This document shows, piece after piece, positions 21,674 through 35,577 of a DNA stretch of 64,000 bases (its first letter is position 1; each line of letters begins with the position of its first letter). Below the pieces are notes generated by a model. That model made no database searches, had not been told where the DNA came from, and worked only from the letters and a program-made list of their open reading frames with translations. Origin of the DNA: Palaemon carinicauda (taxonomy: Eukaryota > Arthropoda > Malacostraca > Decapoda > Palaemonidae). The stretch covers positions 86,855,298 to 86,919,297 of the forward strand of contig NC_090751.1 in NCBI RefSeq assembly GCF_036898095.1, read 5' to 3'. Both the position numbers and the translations under genes were made by a program.

Positions 21674-23721
21674 CTTAGGGGACCTCCCTTTCTGTGTATG
21701 TTATGTGGACGACACACTTGTGTTCTCCTTCTCAAAAGAGGAACACCTCCGTCACCTGCGCATCGTGCTCGACCGCCTACAACAAAACGGCTTTGTAGTC
21801 CGGTACGACATGTGTACCTTTGGCGCCAACGAAGTGTCATTCTTAAGGTACCGCATCACTCCTGAAGGAGTCCACCACCTCCCTGAGAAGGTAGCAGCCG
21901 TTCAGAACTTCCCCGTGCCCTCGACCGTCAAAGCTCGGCAGGAATTCTTGGGCATGATCAACTATTATCACCGTTTTCTGCCAGCCATTGCCGCCACTCT
22001 TGCTCCCCTCTATGCCTCCCTCAAGGGCAAGCCGAAGGACCTGAAGTGGGGTCCCCTTCAAGATGCAGCCTTCTGGAATGCAAATAAGGCCCTATCAACT
22101 GCTGAGGCTCTCACTTTTCCTATCCCACATGCCCCTCTCCTTCTCTCCACCGATGCCAGCGACGTCGCTATTGGTGCAGTACTTGAGCAGGTGGTCAACG
22201 GCTCGCCCCGCCCATTGGCCTTCTTCAGCAGAAAACTGTCCAAGGCAGAATTGGGTTATTCTACCTTCGACCGAGAATTGCTGGCGGTGCACTTGGCTGT
22301 CCGTCACTTTCGCCATTTCTTAGAAGGTACGCCCTTCGTCATTCGCACTGATCACATGCCTCTGGTGCACGCCTTTACTCGACAGTCTGATGCCTGGTCC
22401 GCCCGGCAACGCCGACATCTCTCCGCCGTGGCTGAATACAATTGCACCCTTCAATACGTCCCTGGGAAAATGAATCCCGTTGCCGATGCCCTGTCAAGAA
22501 ACACGTTGACTGCCGTTCAACTGGGATTGGATTACAATGCCCTGGCTCAAGCCCAACAACAGGATCCAGAGTATCAAGCATGTAGGACATCCTGCACATC
22601 CCTACGTTGGGAAGACTTTCCCCTCGAAGACTCCAACACCACCCTCCTCTGTGACGTCAGTACTGGAAGACCGCGACCTTTGATTCCTGCTCCCATGCGC
22701 CGACAGGTGTTTGATTTCATTCACGGCCTTTCACATCCCTCTCGCCGTTCTACTACACAGCTGCTGAAGGCAAAGTTCATTTGGCACAGCATTTCTAAGG
22801 ATGCTAAGGATTGGGTCCGCGCCTGTACTTCTTGCCAAACTTCCAAAGTACATCGACACACGGATTCAGGAGTGGGCACCATTCCTCAACCTCAGCGTCG
22901 TTTCGCACACATTCACGTCAACGTTGTAGGCCCCCTAGTCACATCACAAGGACATCATTACCTGCTTACCATTATCGACCGCTCCACTCGTTGGCCTGAA
23001 GCCATCCATTCCCATGGAAACTGCAACATCCGCCTCATGTACATCTGCCTTACTCTCTGGATGGATTTCAAGATTCGGTATCCCTGAGCATATTACTTCT
23101 GACAGGGGAACTACTTTCACCTCTCAATTATGGACGTCATTAGCGAATCTCCTGGGCATCACCCTACATCAGACAACGGCCTACATCCCCGCTGCCAATG
23201 GAATGGTTGAACGTTTTCATCGCACCCTCAAAGCAGCTTTGATGTCCCGCTGCAAGGATTGCAACTGGTTTACTCAGCTTCCCTGGGTCCTCCTGGGACT
23301 AAGGACCACTCCTAAAGACTCCCTCGACGTCTCGGCAGCTGAAATGGTGTATGGCGACCCGTTGGTTGTCCCTGCCGAATTTTTTCCTTCTACAACCTCC
23401 TCCGACGATCTCCAGCGCATACGTCGCGTCGTGGGAAAATTTACTCCGTGCCGCCAGACTTACAAGCCCCAAGCAAAGCATCACATACCAACAGACTTGC
23501 ACTCTACAACGCAAGTCTTCCTACGAAACGACACTACCAAGCCACCACTAACGCCCCCTTACACGGGCCCTTTCCTTGTGATCCGACGCAGTCCGAAAGC
23601 ATTCCTACTAAACATTCGTGGCAAAGAAGACTGGGTCTCCATTGATCGTCTAAAACCTGCTTATCTCCTGCCAGATGACCAGCCTACAGTTCGCCTCTCT
23701 AGATCAGGGCGCCCTATTTAA
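21674..23721 (+). pseudogene. Pol of element G1, second part: RT, RNase H, integrase
   Basis: After the solo LTR the RT continues with YVDDTLVFSF (about 21700), then RNase H (STDASDVAIGAVLEQ, FDRELLAVHLAVRHF, TDHMPL) and a chromatin-side linker. Integrase has the zinc-binding HHCC region (FIHGLSHPSRR, CTSCQ), HVNVVGPL, TSDRGTTF and NGMVERFHR. Two points are odd. The first catalytic Asp of the integrase DDE triad appears as Asn (HVN instead of HVD), and a frameshift at about 23015-23085 splits the integrase between two frames (21705-23087 and 23014-23721). The element is therefore non-autonomous now. Confidence 0.9.
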
Positions 23722-23755
23722 CTTGTACAGTATGTCATTTTTAGAGGGGGAGCCA

Positions 23756-24009
23756 TGTACCAACCGTGTGTCACACAATTGTACATACTTCCTTTGTAAA
23801 TATTATGCATGTATCTTCGCTCTTCCCTCACACTAAAACGAACATAAAAATTCATGTCTGCTTTTCTCCTCTGTAACATTGTCAATATTTGAACATGAAA
23901 ATTCTTGTTGCTTTGAGATTTTGTATATAAAGGAGAGTGTTCTTTAATAAACAACTCAGTTGATTGCATCCTGCCTTTGAATCATAACCTCTCTCTCGGC
24001 ACCGCCACA
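23756..24009 (+). mobile_element. 3' LTR of Ty3/gypsy element G1
   Basis: 254 bp, TGTACCAACC...CACCGCCACA, about 95 % identical to the 5' LTR by eye. Directly preceded by the polypurine tract AGAGGGGGAGCCA (23743-23755) and followed by GAAG. Confidence 0.93.
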
Positions 24010-24135
24010 GAAGAAAGAAATCAGCAAGAGGGAAGAAAGAAATCTGCAAGAGAGAAGAAAGAAACCAGCAAGACGGAAGTATTAAATCAGCTGAGGGTGG
24101 GAAGAAAGAAAGCAACAAGAGGGAAGAATGACATG
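24010..24135. repeat. Purine-rich minisatellite, right part
   Basis: Units GAAGAAAGAAATCAGCAAGA and variants, the continuation of 19150-19348. Confidence 0.75.
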
Positions 24136-24265
24136 TAGGGGCCAATAGGACGCTAAAAGGACCCGTTGTTAATGTCTACAGTATACTGCCTGATGTAAGC
24201 AAATATAGTAGTAAATAAACTATAAACAGAATCTTTTTGAAGTGAATACTGGCCATGAAAACTAC

Positions 24266-24530
<265 letters not shown>

Positions 24531-24559
24531 ATAATATTTTAAAACATAAAAACAATTAG

Positions 24560-27500
24560 AATAGCCCCAACGTTATCCCTGCGTGTCGTAAGAGGTGACT
24601 AAAAGGGACGGGACGAGGGGGCTGGGAACCCCCTCTCCTGTATAAAAAAAAACTGTGAGACATCATCAAAGAGATGGAGCTGGGGGGAGAGTGACTGCTC
24701 CCCGCACTTTAGTTTTGGGGTGTTTGAATGTGCATGGATGTAGTACGATAGAGAGTAAAAGATGTGAGATTGGAAGTATGTTTAGAAGTAGAAGGATGGA
24801 TGTATTGGCCTTGTGTGAGACAAAGATGAAAGGAAAGGGTGAAGTGATGTTTGGTGAAATGTCTGGTAGTGTGTCTAGGATTGAAAGGGGAAGAGCGAGA
24901 GAGGGTGTGGCTTTATTGCTGAGTGAATGGATGACAGGTAAAGTAGTGGAATGGAAGGAGATATCATCTAGATTAATGTGGGTAAGGGTTAGGTTGGGTA
25001 GGGAATGCTGGGCGTTTGTCAGTGCGTATGGGCCAGGTAGTGAGAAAAGTGAAGAGCGGAATGAGTTCTGGAATGAATTAACTAGGTGTGAAGGACTGGG
25101 TAGAAGGAATTATGTAGTTGTCATGGGTGACTTAAAATGCTTGAGTGGGCGCTGGAGAGGTAGAAGGAGTTATTGGGAAGTATGGCGTACCAGGTGAAAA
25201 TGAGAGTGGTGAGAGACTGGTAGATGTGTGTATTGAACAAGAGATGGTAATAAGTGCAAGCTTTTTTAAAAAGAAAGATAAAAATAAGTATACATGGGTA
25301 AGAGTGGTAAATGGAAGAGTAGTAGAAAGGGCATTAATGGATTATGTGTTCATAACTAAAAGAATGTTTGGAAGATTGAAAGACGTGCACATGTTTAGGG
25401 GTATGGCTAACGGTATGTCTGATCATTTTTTGGTGGAAGGAAAATTAGTTGTAGTAAAAGAGTGGGGGGATAGAGTAGGTGGATGTAAAAGGGAGCTAGT
25501 GAGGGTTGAAGAGCTAATAAAACCGGGGTAAAAAGTAAATATCAGGAAAGGTTGAAAATGGCATATGACGAGGTAAGAGTAAGAGAAACTGGTAATTTAG
25601 AGGAGGAGTGGAAGTTAGCAAATAAAATTTTGTTGGGATTGGCAAGAAGGTTGTTGGAGGCAGCATGAGGAAGGGCAGTGAATGGTGGAATGAAGGAGTG
25701 AAGGTAAAAGTGGAAGAGAAAAAGAGGGCTTTTGAAGAATGGCAGCAGAGTAATAGTATAGAGAAGTATGAAAAATATAGAGAAAAATGTGGAAGTAAAG
25801 CGCAAGGTACGTAAGGCAAAGAGGGCAGCTGACCTGAGGTGGGGTCAGGGACTGGGTCAGTCATATGAAGAGAATAAGAAGAAGTTTTGGAAAGAAGTGA
25901 AGAGAGTAAGGAAGGCTGGCGCAAGAATTGAAGAGACAGTGAAAGATGGAAATGGAAGGTTGTTAAAAGGAGAGGAGGCAAGGAAAAGGTGGGCGGAATA
26001 TTTTGAAAGTTTGCTGAATGTTGAGGATAATAGGGAGGCAGATATAATTGCTGTTCCAAGTGTTGAGGTGCCAGTGATGGCAGATGAGAATGAGAGAAGA
26101 GATTACAATAGAGGAAGTGAGGAGAGCACGAGATGAAACGAGAGTAGGAAAAGCATCTGGTATGGATGGTGTGAAAGCTGAGATGTTGAAGGAAGGGGGT
26201 GTGACTGTACTTGAATGGTTGGTGAGATTGTTTAATATGTGTTTTGTGTTGTCAATGGTACCAGTAGATTGGGTTTGTGCATGTATTGTACCACTATATA
26301 AGGGTAAGGGATATATGCATGAGTGTTGTAATTAAAGAGGTATTAGTTTATTGAGTGTAGTTGGAAAAGTGTATGGTAGAGTATTGATTAATAGGATTAA
26401 GGATAAAACAGAGAATGCAATCTTGGAAGTACAGGGTGGTTTTAGAAGAGGTAGGGGTTGTATGAATCAGAGTTTTACAGTTAGGCAGATATGCGAGAAA
26501 TATTTAGCAAAAGGTAAGGTGGTGTATGTTGCGTTTATGGATCTGGAGAAAGCATATGATAGAGTTGATAGGAAAGCAATGTGGAATGTCATGAGGTTAT
26601 ATGGAGTTGGTGGAAGGCTGTTGCAAGCAGTGAAAAGTTTCTACAAAGGTAGTAAAGCATGTGTTAGAATAGGAAATGAAGTGAGCGATTGGTTTCCGGT
26701 GAGAGTGGGGCTGAGACAGGGATGTGTGATGTCGCCGTGGTTGTTTAACTTGTATGTTGATGGAGTGGTGAGAGAGGTGAATGCTCGAGGGCTTGGACGA
26801 GGATTAAAACTGGTAGGCGAGAATGATCATGAATGGGAGGTAAATCAGTTGTTGTTTGCAGATGATACTGACTGGTAGCAGACACAGAAGAGAAGCTTGA
26901 CCGACTATTGACAGAATTTGGAAGTGTGTGTGAGAGAAGGAAGTTGAGAGTTAATGTGGGTAAGAGTAAGGTTATGAGATGTACGAGAAGGGAAGGAGGT
27001 GGAAGGTTGAATGTCATGTTAAATTGAGAGTTACTTGAGGAGGTGGATCAGTTTAAGTACTTGGGGTCTGTTGTTGCAGCAAATGGTGGAGTGGAAGCAG
27101 ATGTACGTCAGAGAGTGAATGAAGGTTGCAAAGTGTTGGGGGCAGTTAAGGGAGTAGTAAAAAATAGTAGAGGGTTGGGCATGAATGTAAAGAGAGTTCT
27201 ATATGAGAAAGTGATTGTACCAACTGTGATGTATGGATCGGAGTTGTGGGGAATGAAAGTGATGGAGAGACAGAAATTGAATGTGTTTGAGATGAAGTGT
27301 CTAAGGAGTATGGCTGGTGTATCTCGAGTAGATAGGGTTAGGAACGAAGTGGTGAGGGTGAGAACGGGTGTAAGAAATGAGTTAGCGGCTAGAGTGGATA
27401 TGAATGTGTTGAGGTGGTTTGGCCATGTTGAGAGAATGGAAAATGGCTGTCTGCTAAAGAAGGAGATGAATGCAAGAGTTGATGGGAGAAGTACAAGAGG

Positions 27501-27860
27501 AAGGCCAAGGTTTGGGTGGATGGATGGTGTGAAGAAAGCTCTGGGTGATAGGAGGATAGATGTGAGAGAGGCAAGAGAGCGTGCTAGAAATAGGAATGAA
27601 TGGCGAGCGATTGTGTCGCAGTTCCGGTAGGCCCTGCTGCTTCCTCCGCGGAGGTAGCAGCAGTAGGGGATTCAGCATTATGAAGCTTCATCTGTGGTGG
27701 ATAATGTGGGAGGTTGGGCTGTGGCACCCTAGCAGTACCAGCTGAACACGGCTGAATCCCTGGTTAGGCTGGAGGAACGTAGAGAGTAGAGGTCCCCTTC
27801 TTTGATTTTGTTTTGTCTCATTGTTGATGTCGGCTACCCCCCAAAATTGGGGGAAGTGCG
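24560..27860 (+). mobile_element. Non-LTR retrotransposon LINE-C, near full length
   Basis: It runs from CCCCAACGTTATCCCTGCGT, with a GC-rich leader (AGGGACGGGACGAGGGGGCT, GGGAACCCCCTCTCC), through a degenerate EN-RT ORF to a 3'UTR. The UTR contains CTGCTGCTTCCTCCGCGGAG, GGCTGAATCCCTGGTTAGGC and CCCCCCAAAATTGGGGG, followed by a (GT)n tail. No target duplication was found. Confidence 0.85.
24655..27630 (+). pseudogene. LINE-C ORF: APE endonuclease + reverse transcriptase
   Basis: Endonuclease motifs in order: LGCLNVHG, LALCETKMKG, FVSAYGPG, VVMGDL (about 25120) and MSDHFLVEGKL. RT motifs: RRARDETRVGKASGMDGVKA, RGISLLSVVGKVYGRVL, VQGGFRRGRGCMNQ, VYVAFMDLEKAYDRVDR, VGLRQGCVMSPWLFNLY and LLFADDT (FADD at 26855-26866). 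The C-terminal region has DQFKYLGSVV, PTVMYGSELWG, LRWFGHVERME and RGRPRFGW. Domain order APE-RT-connection is typical of RTE/Jockey-like elements; the clade is not settled. Frame changes near 25150, 25530, 26100 and 26870 and a TAA at 26333 break the gene. Pieces are open in frames 24655-25197, 25145-25531, 25768-26136, 26084-26335, 26351-26878 and 27043-27630. Confidence 0.88.
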
Positions 27861-27902
27861 TGTGTGTGTGTGTGTGAGTGTGTGTGTGTGTGTATACTGT
27901 AT

Positions 27903-29631
<1,729 letters not shown>

Positions 29632-29690
<59 letters not shown>
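29632..29690. repeat. (GA)n microsatellite
   Basis: About 29 GA units adjoining the 5' truncation point of LINE-A copy A4. Confidence 0.97.
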
Positions 29691-29692
<2 letters not shown>

Positions 29693-30371
29693 CTAGTATA
29701 CTTCATTTTTACAGTGTCTTCTGACCAAAGGTATTAGCTTTACAACTGTAACCAAGATTCGGATTTTGGAAATGGATGCGCAGATCGATTGGTATGTTCC
29801 ATTAATATCCCATCGAAAAAATATATTCTATGGTGAAAAACATTACTAAAACGACAGACCAGCTTTGGAGTATTTTTTCTATTTCATAAATAAATATCAA
29901 AGATTCGAAAGAATAATGAAAAAAATATCACCATTAATCATAAATAGCAAAGAAAACGAGAAAAACTTATTCTTCCGCACCAACATGAAGGAGAGGCAAA
30001 GGAAAACGAGAGGAACAGTGATATCGTTAATGAGCAAACGAGATTCAGTTTGCTGATTAAACAGAATTAATTTCAGGCTGCATCATTAATAATGTCTCGG
30101 GGAAAGAAAGTGAATTGTGGTGAGCAGATATGAATTCATATGAATAATTTCTATAATTTTTTTTTTTTTTTTTTTTTTGGGGGGGGGGGGGGTTTGAAGC
30201 TAAACTTCTGTCATGGGAGTTTGCACGTTCATGCTGGTTTTATGAAAACTGAAAAGAAAAGGCTGATCCGGATAAAAGAGGAAGTTAACCGGGACAGAAA
30301 AAAAACGAGGGAGGATGAACCAAATAGATGATCCTTCCTCGTAAAATGACCAAGATCAATGTAACTTATTA
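29691..30371. other. Unassigned sequence with a T/G homopolymer
   Basis: Contains poly(T) then poly(G) at about 30159-30192. Short frames only; no gene supported. Confidence 0.4.
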
Positions 30372-33300
30372 ATGGGGTGGGGCACACCCACCCAGCATGA
30401 AACGTGCCGGAGCGGCAAGAAAGCCGTCCACCACCCAAATGTACCATTCCTGGCTTACGCCCCCAACCAACGATCTCTCAGCCACTTACCGACAACCATC
30501 GGCTGCAGCTATGCTGCTACCACTCTAAATTCGGGGCTTCTGCGAAGAAATGTGCGAATGATTGTCAGTGGCCAAAAAACATGTAAGCAAGCCATCGTTT
30601 GTGCTGGTGGCCTCCCCTTTCACTTATCTTTTCTTTTTACATGATGCAGGTACGGGTGTGCGATTTTTGGTAGATAGGGATGCTTACTGTTCTCTTCTAC
30701 CAAGGCCACTCTCCAGAATAGGATGTAGTCTGTCTAAGTCTACCGACGTCCACCTGGTAGCCGCCAGCGGATCTACGATACCTACCCACGGTTATGAAGC
30801 CCTCACATTATCGTTTAGGTGCCAGAAATATTTAGAAGTTTCTCGTTGCTGATCTCACATTGTTATCCTCAGTGCGGATTTCCTCTCACATTTCCACCTA
30901 CTGGTTGATGTCGCTCCCTGTCGGTTAGTCAACTTGGATTCATACTCCTTGACACTTCTCCAACCCAGCCCCTCCGACCTCACTCTCTACATCAGTACCC
31001 ATGAATCTCTATGACCACCTACTCACGCCATACCCGGAATATTTCCGTCTAGAACTTCGTCAAATGCCCATTGTTCCTGCCAAACACGATATTTACTACC
31101 ATATCAAGACAAATTTAGGCGTCTGCCACCGGACCGTTTGGTAGCCACTAAACAAGCGTTCGCCGAAATGGAAGAAATCGGCCAAAATGTCTCAAGCCCA
31201 AGGTCGTCACCCTTACTCATTATCTCTGCATCCATGTGGGGATTACAGGCACCTGAACATTCAGACAAAACTGGATCACTAACCCCTCCCAGACAATGCC
31301 AACGTAACCTACTACTTGCACAAAGTGAAGGTTTTCTTCACGCTCGATCTACTAAAAGGGTATTATCAGGTGCCCATGATTGATTGATTGATTTTGAGGT
31401 TTTCAGGCATCCTGACATCTAAGGTCATTGACGCCGACAGGTGCCCATGAACCCAGAGGAAATCTCCAAGACTGTCATCGCCACCCCATCAAGTACATAC
31501 ACCTTCAATTACTCCTGTTTTGGCCTTCGTAATGCTGGGGCCACTTTTCAACGCCTCACGGATGGCATTTTAGGGTACCTCCCCTTCTGTGTATGTTACG
31601 TGGACGATATACTTGTTCTCTTCCTCCAAATAGGAACACCTCCATCACCTACGCATCGTGCTCGACCGCCTACAACAAACAGCCTTGTAGTACAGTATGA
31701 CATGTTTACCTTCTGCACCAATGGAGTATCGTTCTTACGGCATCTCATCACTAATGAAGGAATGTACCCCCTCCTTGAGAAGGTAGCAGCCATTCAGAAA
31801 CTCCCCATGCCCTTGACCGTCAAAGCACTGCAAGAATTCTTGGGCCATGATCAACTATTACCACCGTTTCTTGCCAGCCATCGCCACTACTCTTGGACCC
31901 TCTACGCCTCCCTCAAGGGAGAGCCAAAAGACCTGAAGTGGGGTCCCCTTCAAGAAAGTATCTTCTGCATTGCAAACAATGCCCTACCAAATGGTCCTGC
32001 TCTCTCTTTTCCTGAGCCACATGCACCTCTCCTTCTCTCCATCAATGAAAGCAACGTCACTATTAGTGCAGTACTCTAGTAGATGGTCAACGCCTCGTCC
32101 CGCCCATTGGCCTTCTTCAGTGCAATTCTGCCAAATTACTGGCGGTGCACTTGGTTGTCCATTACTTTTGCCACTTCCTGGAAGGTACGCATTTCGTCAT
32201 CCGCATTGACCACATGCCTCTGGTGCATGTCTTCATTCGACAGTCCGAGACCTGGTCCGCCAGTCAACACCAATATTTCTCTGCCATGGCCGAATACAAC
32301 TGCAGCCTTCAACAGGTCCCTGGAAAAATAAATTTTATTGCCGATGTCCTGTCATGAAACACATTGGCCGCTATTCACCTGGGATTGGATTACAACACCT
32401 TGGCAGAAGCACAACGAAAGGATCCAGAGTACCAAGCATGTAGGACATCCTGCATATCCCTCCGTTGGGAAGACATCCCACTTGACGACTCCAATGCCAC
32501 CCTCTCCTGTGACGTCAGTACTGCTGAACCTAAACCGTGGATACCTGCTCCCATGCGCCGACAGGTGTTTGACTTCATTCATGGCCTTTCACATCCCTCC
32601 CAATGATCTACTACACAGCTACTGAAGACGAAGTTTATTGGCACGGCATTACTAAGGAAAATAAGGATTGGGTCCGCACCTGTATTCTAGGCCAAACATC
32701 AAAAGTACATCGACACACGAATCCAAAAGTGGACACCTTTCCTCAACCTCACTGCTGGTTTTCCCACACTTATGTCGATGTAGTAGAAGACCTACCCACA
32801 TCATAAGGACATCGTTACCTGTTTACCATCATTGGCGTTAGCCTGCAGCCATTCCCATGGAAACTGCAACATCCGCTTCATGTACATCTGCCTTACTCTC
32901 AGGATAGATTGCAAGATTTAGTATCCCTGAGCATATTACTTCTGACAGTGGTACCAATTTCACCTCTCAATTATGGACATCATTAGTGAATCTCCTGGAA
33001 ATCCCCTTACATCAGACAATTGCCTACAACCTTACTGCCAACAGAATGGTTGAAAGTTTTCATTGCACCCTCAAAGCAGCTTTGCTATCCCGCTGCAAGG
33101 ACAGCAGCTTCCCTGGGTCCTCCTGGGAGTAAGGACTACTAAAAACGCCCTGGATATCTTGGCAGCTGAAATGTCACACTGTGGGAAAATTTGCTTCATG
33201 CCGCCAGACTTACAAACCCACATGCTAAGCAACACATACCGACAGATCTGCACTCGGCACCGCACATTTTCCTGCGCAACGACACTAGCAAGCCGGCGTT

Positions 33301-33490
33301 AACGCCCCCTTACACAGGCCCTTTCCTCGTGATCCGTTGTACTTTGAAAGCATTCTTGCTTAACATGCTAGCAAAGAAGACTGGGTCTCCATTGATTGAA
33401 TAAAACCTGAATATCTTCTACCAGATGACCCGCCCACACTACGGCTGTCAAAAGTGTGCCCTATTTCCCATGCATGTCATTCTTAAGGGG
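30372..33490 (+). pseudogene. Decayed Ty3/gypsy element G2: gag end to integrase
   Basis: Relative of G1, 5'-truncated within gag. Visible in order: the Gag finger (QLCCYHSKFGASAKKCANDC), protease with GVRFLVDRDAYCSLL (active-site DTG replaced by DRD), and RT with PMNPEEISKTVIA, GLRNAGATFQRLTDGI and YVDDILVLFL. RNase H remnants follow (FVIRIDHMPLVHVF), then integrase with DFIHGLSHPS, YVDVV, TSDSGTNFTS and a degraded third block. A 58-bp SINE interrupts the RT at 31380-31437. Stops and frameshifts are frequent (for example 32076-32078 and 32353), so this copy is old and inactive. Comparison with G1 supplies the missing register. Confidence 0.87.
31380..31437 (-). mobile_element. 5'-truncated SINE (family S2), 58 bp, in element G2
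   Basis: (TGAT)n followed by GGCATCCTGACATCTAAGGT, CATTGACGCCGA. Flanked by a perfect 13-bp duplication CAGGTGCCCATGA (31367-31379 and 31438-31450). The same family occurs at 58021-58235. Confidence 0.9.
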
Positions 33491-33498
33491 GGGAGCCA

Positions 33499-33726
33499 TG
33501 TACCGCACGTGTTTCATAAACGCTTGTACACTGTAACGGTTTTTATTGTTATTTCATCACTTGCCCTTCCCTGAACTGTTAATAAAACAATCTGTATAAA
33601 CTTGTTAGATCTTGCTTAATTTTGTTTGAATTTCCAAGTCCCACTATGTAAGCTCGATGTGTCTTTATTAAAATTTATTTGCATTCACCTCCCCTCTCAG
33701 TTATCACCTAACTAGCGGCTCGCACA
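33499..33726 (+). mobile_element. 3' LTR of element G2
   Basis: It starts TGTACCGCAC after the polypurine tract AAGGGGGGGAGCCA and ends about GGCTCGCACA. Contains AATAAA-type signals (AATAAAACAATC near 33580). The right limit is inferred from the G1 LTR ending. Confidence 0.75.
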
Positions 33727-33849
33727 AAAGCACATAACAATTATTACTTTCTCTTTCTTCCTAATGCATCGGATTGTAGGTATGGAATTTGGACTTTATG
33801 AACCAGCAAGGCCATTCAGTGCCGATGTGTAACTGGTGGTAAACACCAC

Positions 33850-34144
33850 TGTGACAAGCCAAGAGTAGATTGTGAGCCAAAAGCAAGATGAATGCAACTG
33901 AGTATTTTATTATAGACGCATTGAGTATATATACACACTAGGTCTCCTGCAAGGTCACAAAATACAAACATGTTATTTCTTGTCCAACCGGCAACTGGTT
34001 CTGTTAACAGTTAACAATGAAATAGACAGACAGGTGATACAAGTTGCTGTCAGTGCGAGGGGAGAGCGAAGATACAAAGGATAATATATACAAAAAAGAG
34101 AAATGTCGTTACTATGTACGATCGTGTGACACATGGGTGATACA
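33850..34144 (-). mobile_element. Solo gypsy LTR (G3) with 4-bp target duplication
   Basis: Minus strand: starts TGTATCACCCATGTGTCACA, includes GTATCTTCGCTCTCCCCTCG (compare GTATCTTCGCTCTTCCCTCG in G1), TATATATAC and AATAAAATACTC, and ends GGCTTGTCACA. CCAC flanks both sides (33846-33849 and 34145-34148). Confidence 0.9.
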
Positions 34145-34148
34145 CCAC

Positions 34149-35229
<1,081 letters not shown>

Positions 35230-35235
35230 GCTCAG

Positions 35236-35577
35236 GCCATGGCGTCCTGATGGAAGGTTCCTTTTTGGTAGCTTCCTTGGGTATATAACTACTAGATATT
35301 CCCAGAGAATTTAACCACAGGTAATCACAGAATTCTAACTTCTGGAGCGAGTATCCTAAAGGTTTCCCTTTTAAGACATCGTATATCAACAGGGGACGCA
35401 TGTATTAACGCGCCACATAGCTATCTGCACCCCACATAGAGTTAACACTTCGATGTGTAGGGGCGGAGAATAGTTGGGGAGCCGTTCCACAGCTAATCTC
35501 GTCCGTGGCTACTTTTGGTACTCGAGACGTAAACAAACGGGCGCCATTGCTAAATGACGTCACGTCCGTCCTCATCC
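35236..35577 (+). repeat. Left inverted terminal repeat of the DIRS element
   Basis: 342 bp from GCCATGGCGTCCTGATGGAA to GTCACGTCCGTCCTCATCC, the reverse complement of 52814-53155 with only about five mismatches seen by eye. Confidence 0.95.
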
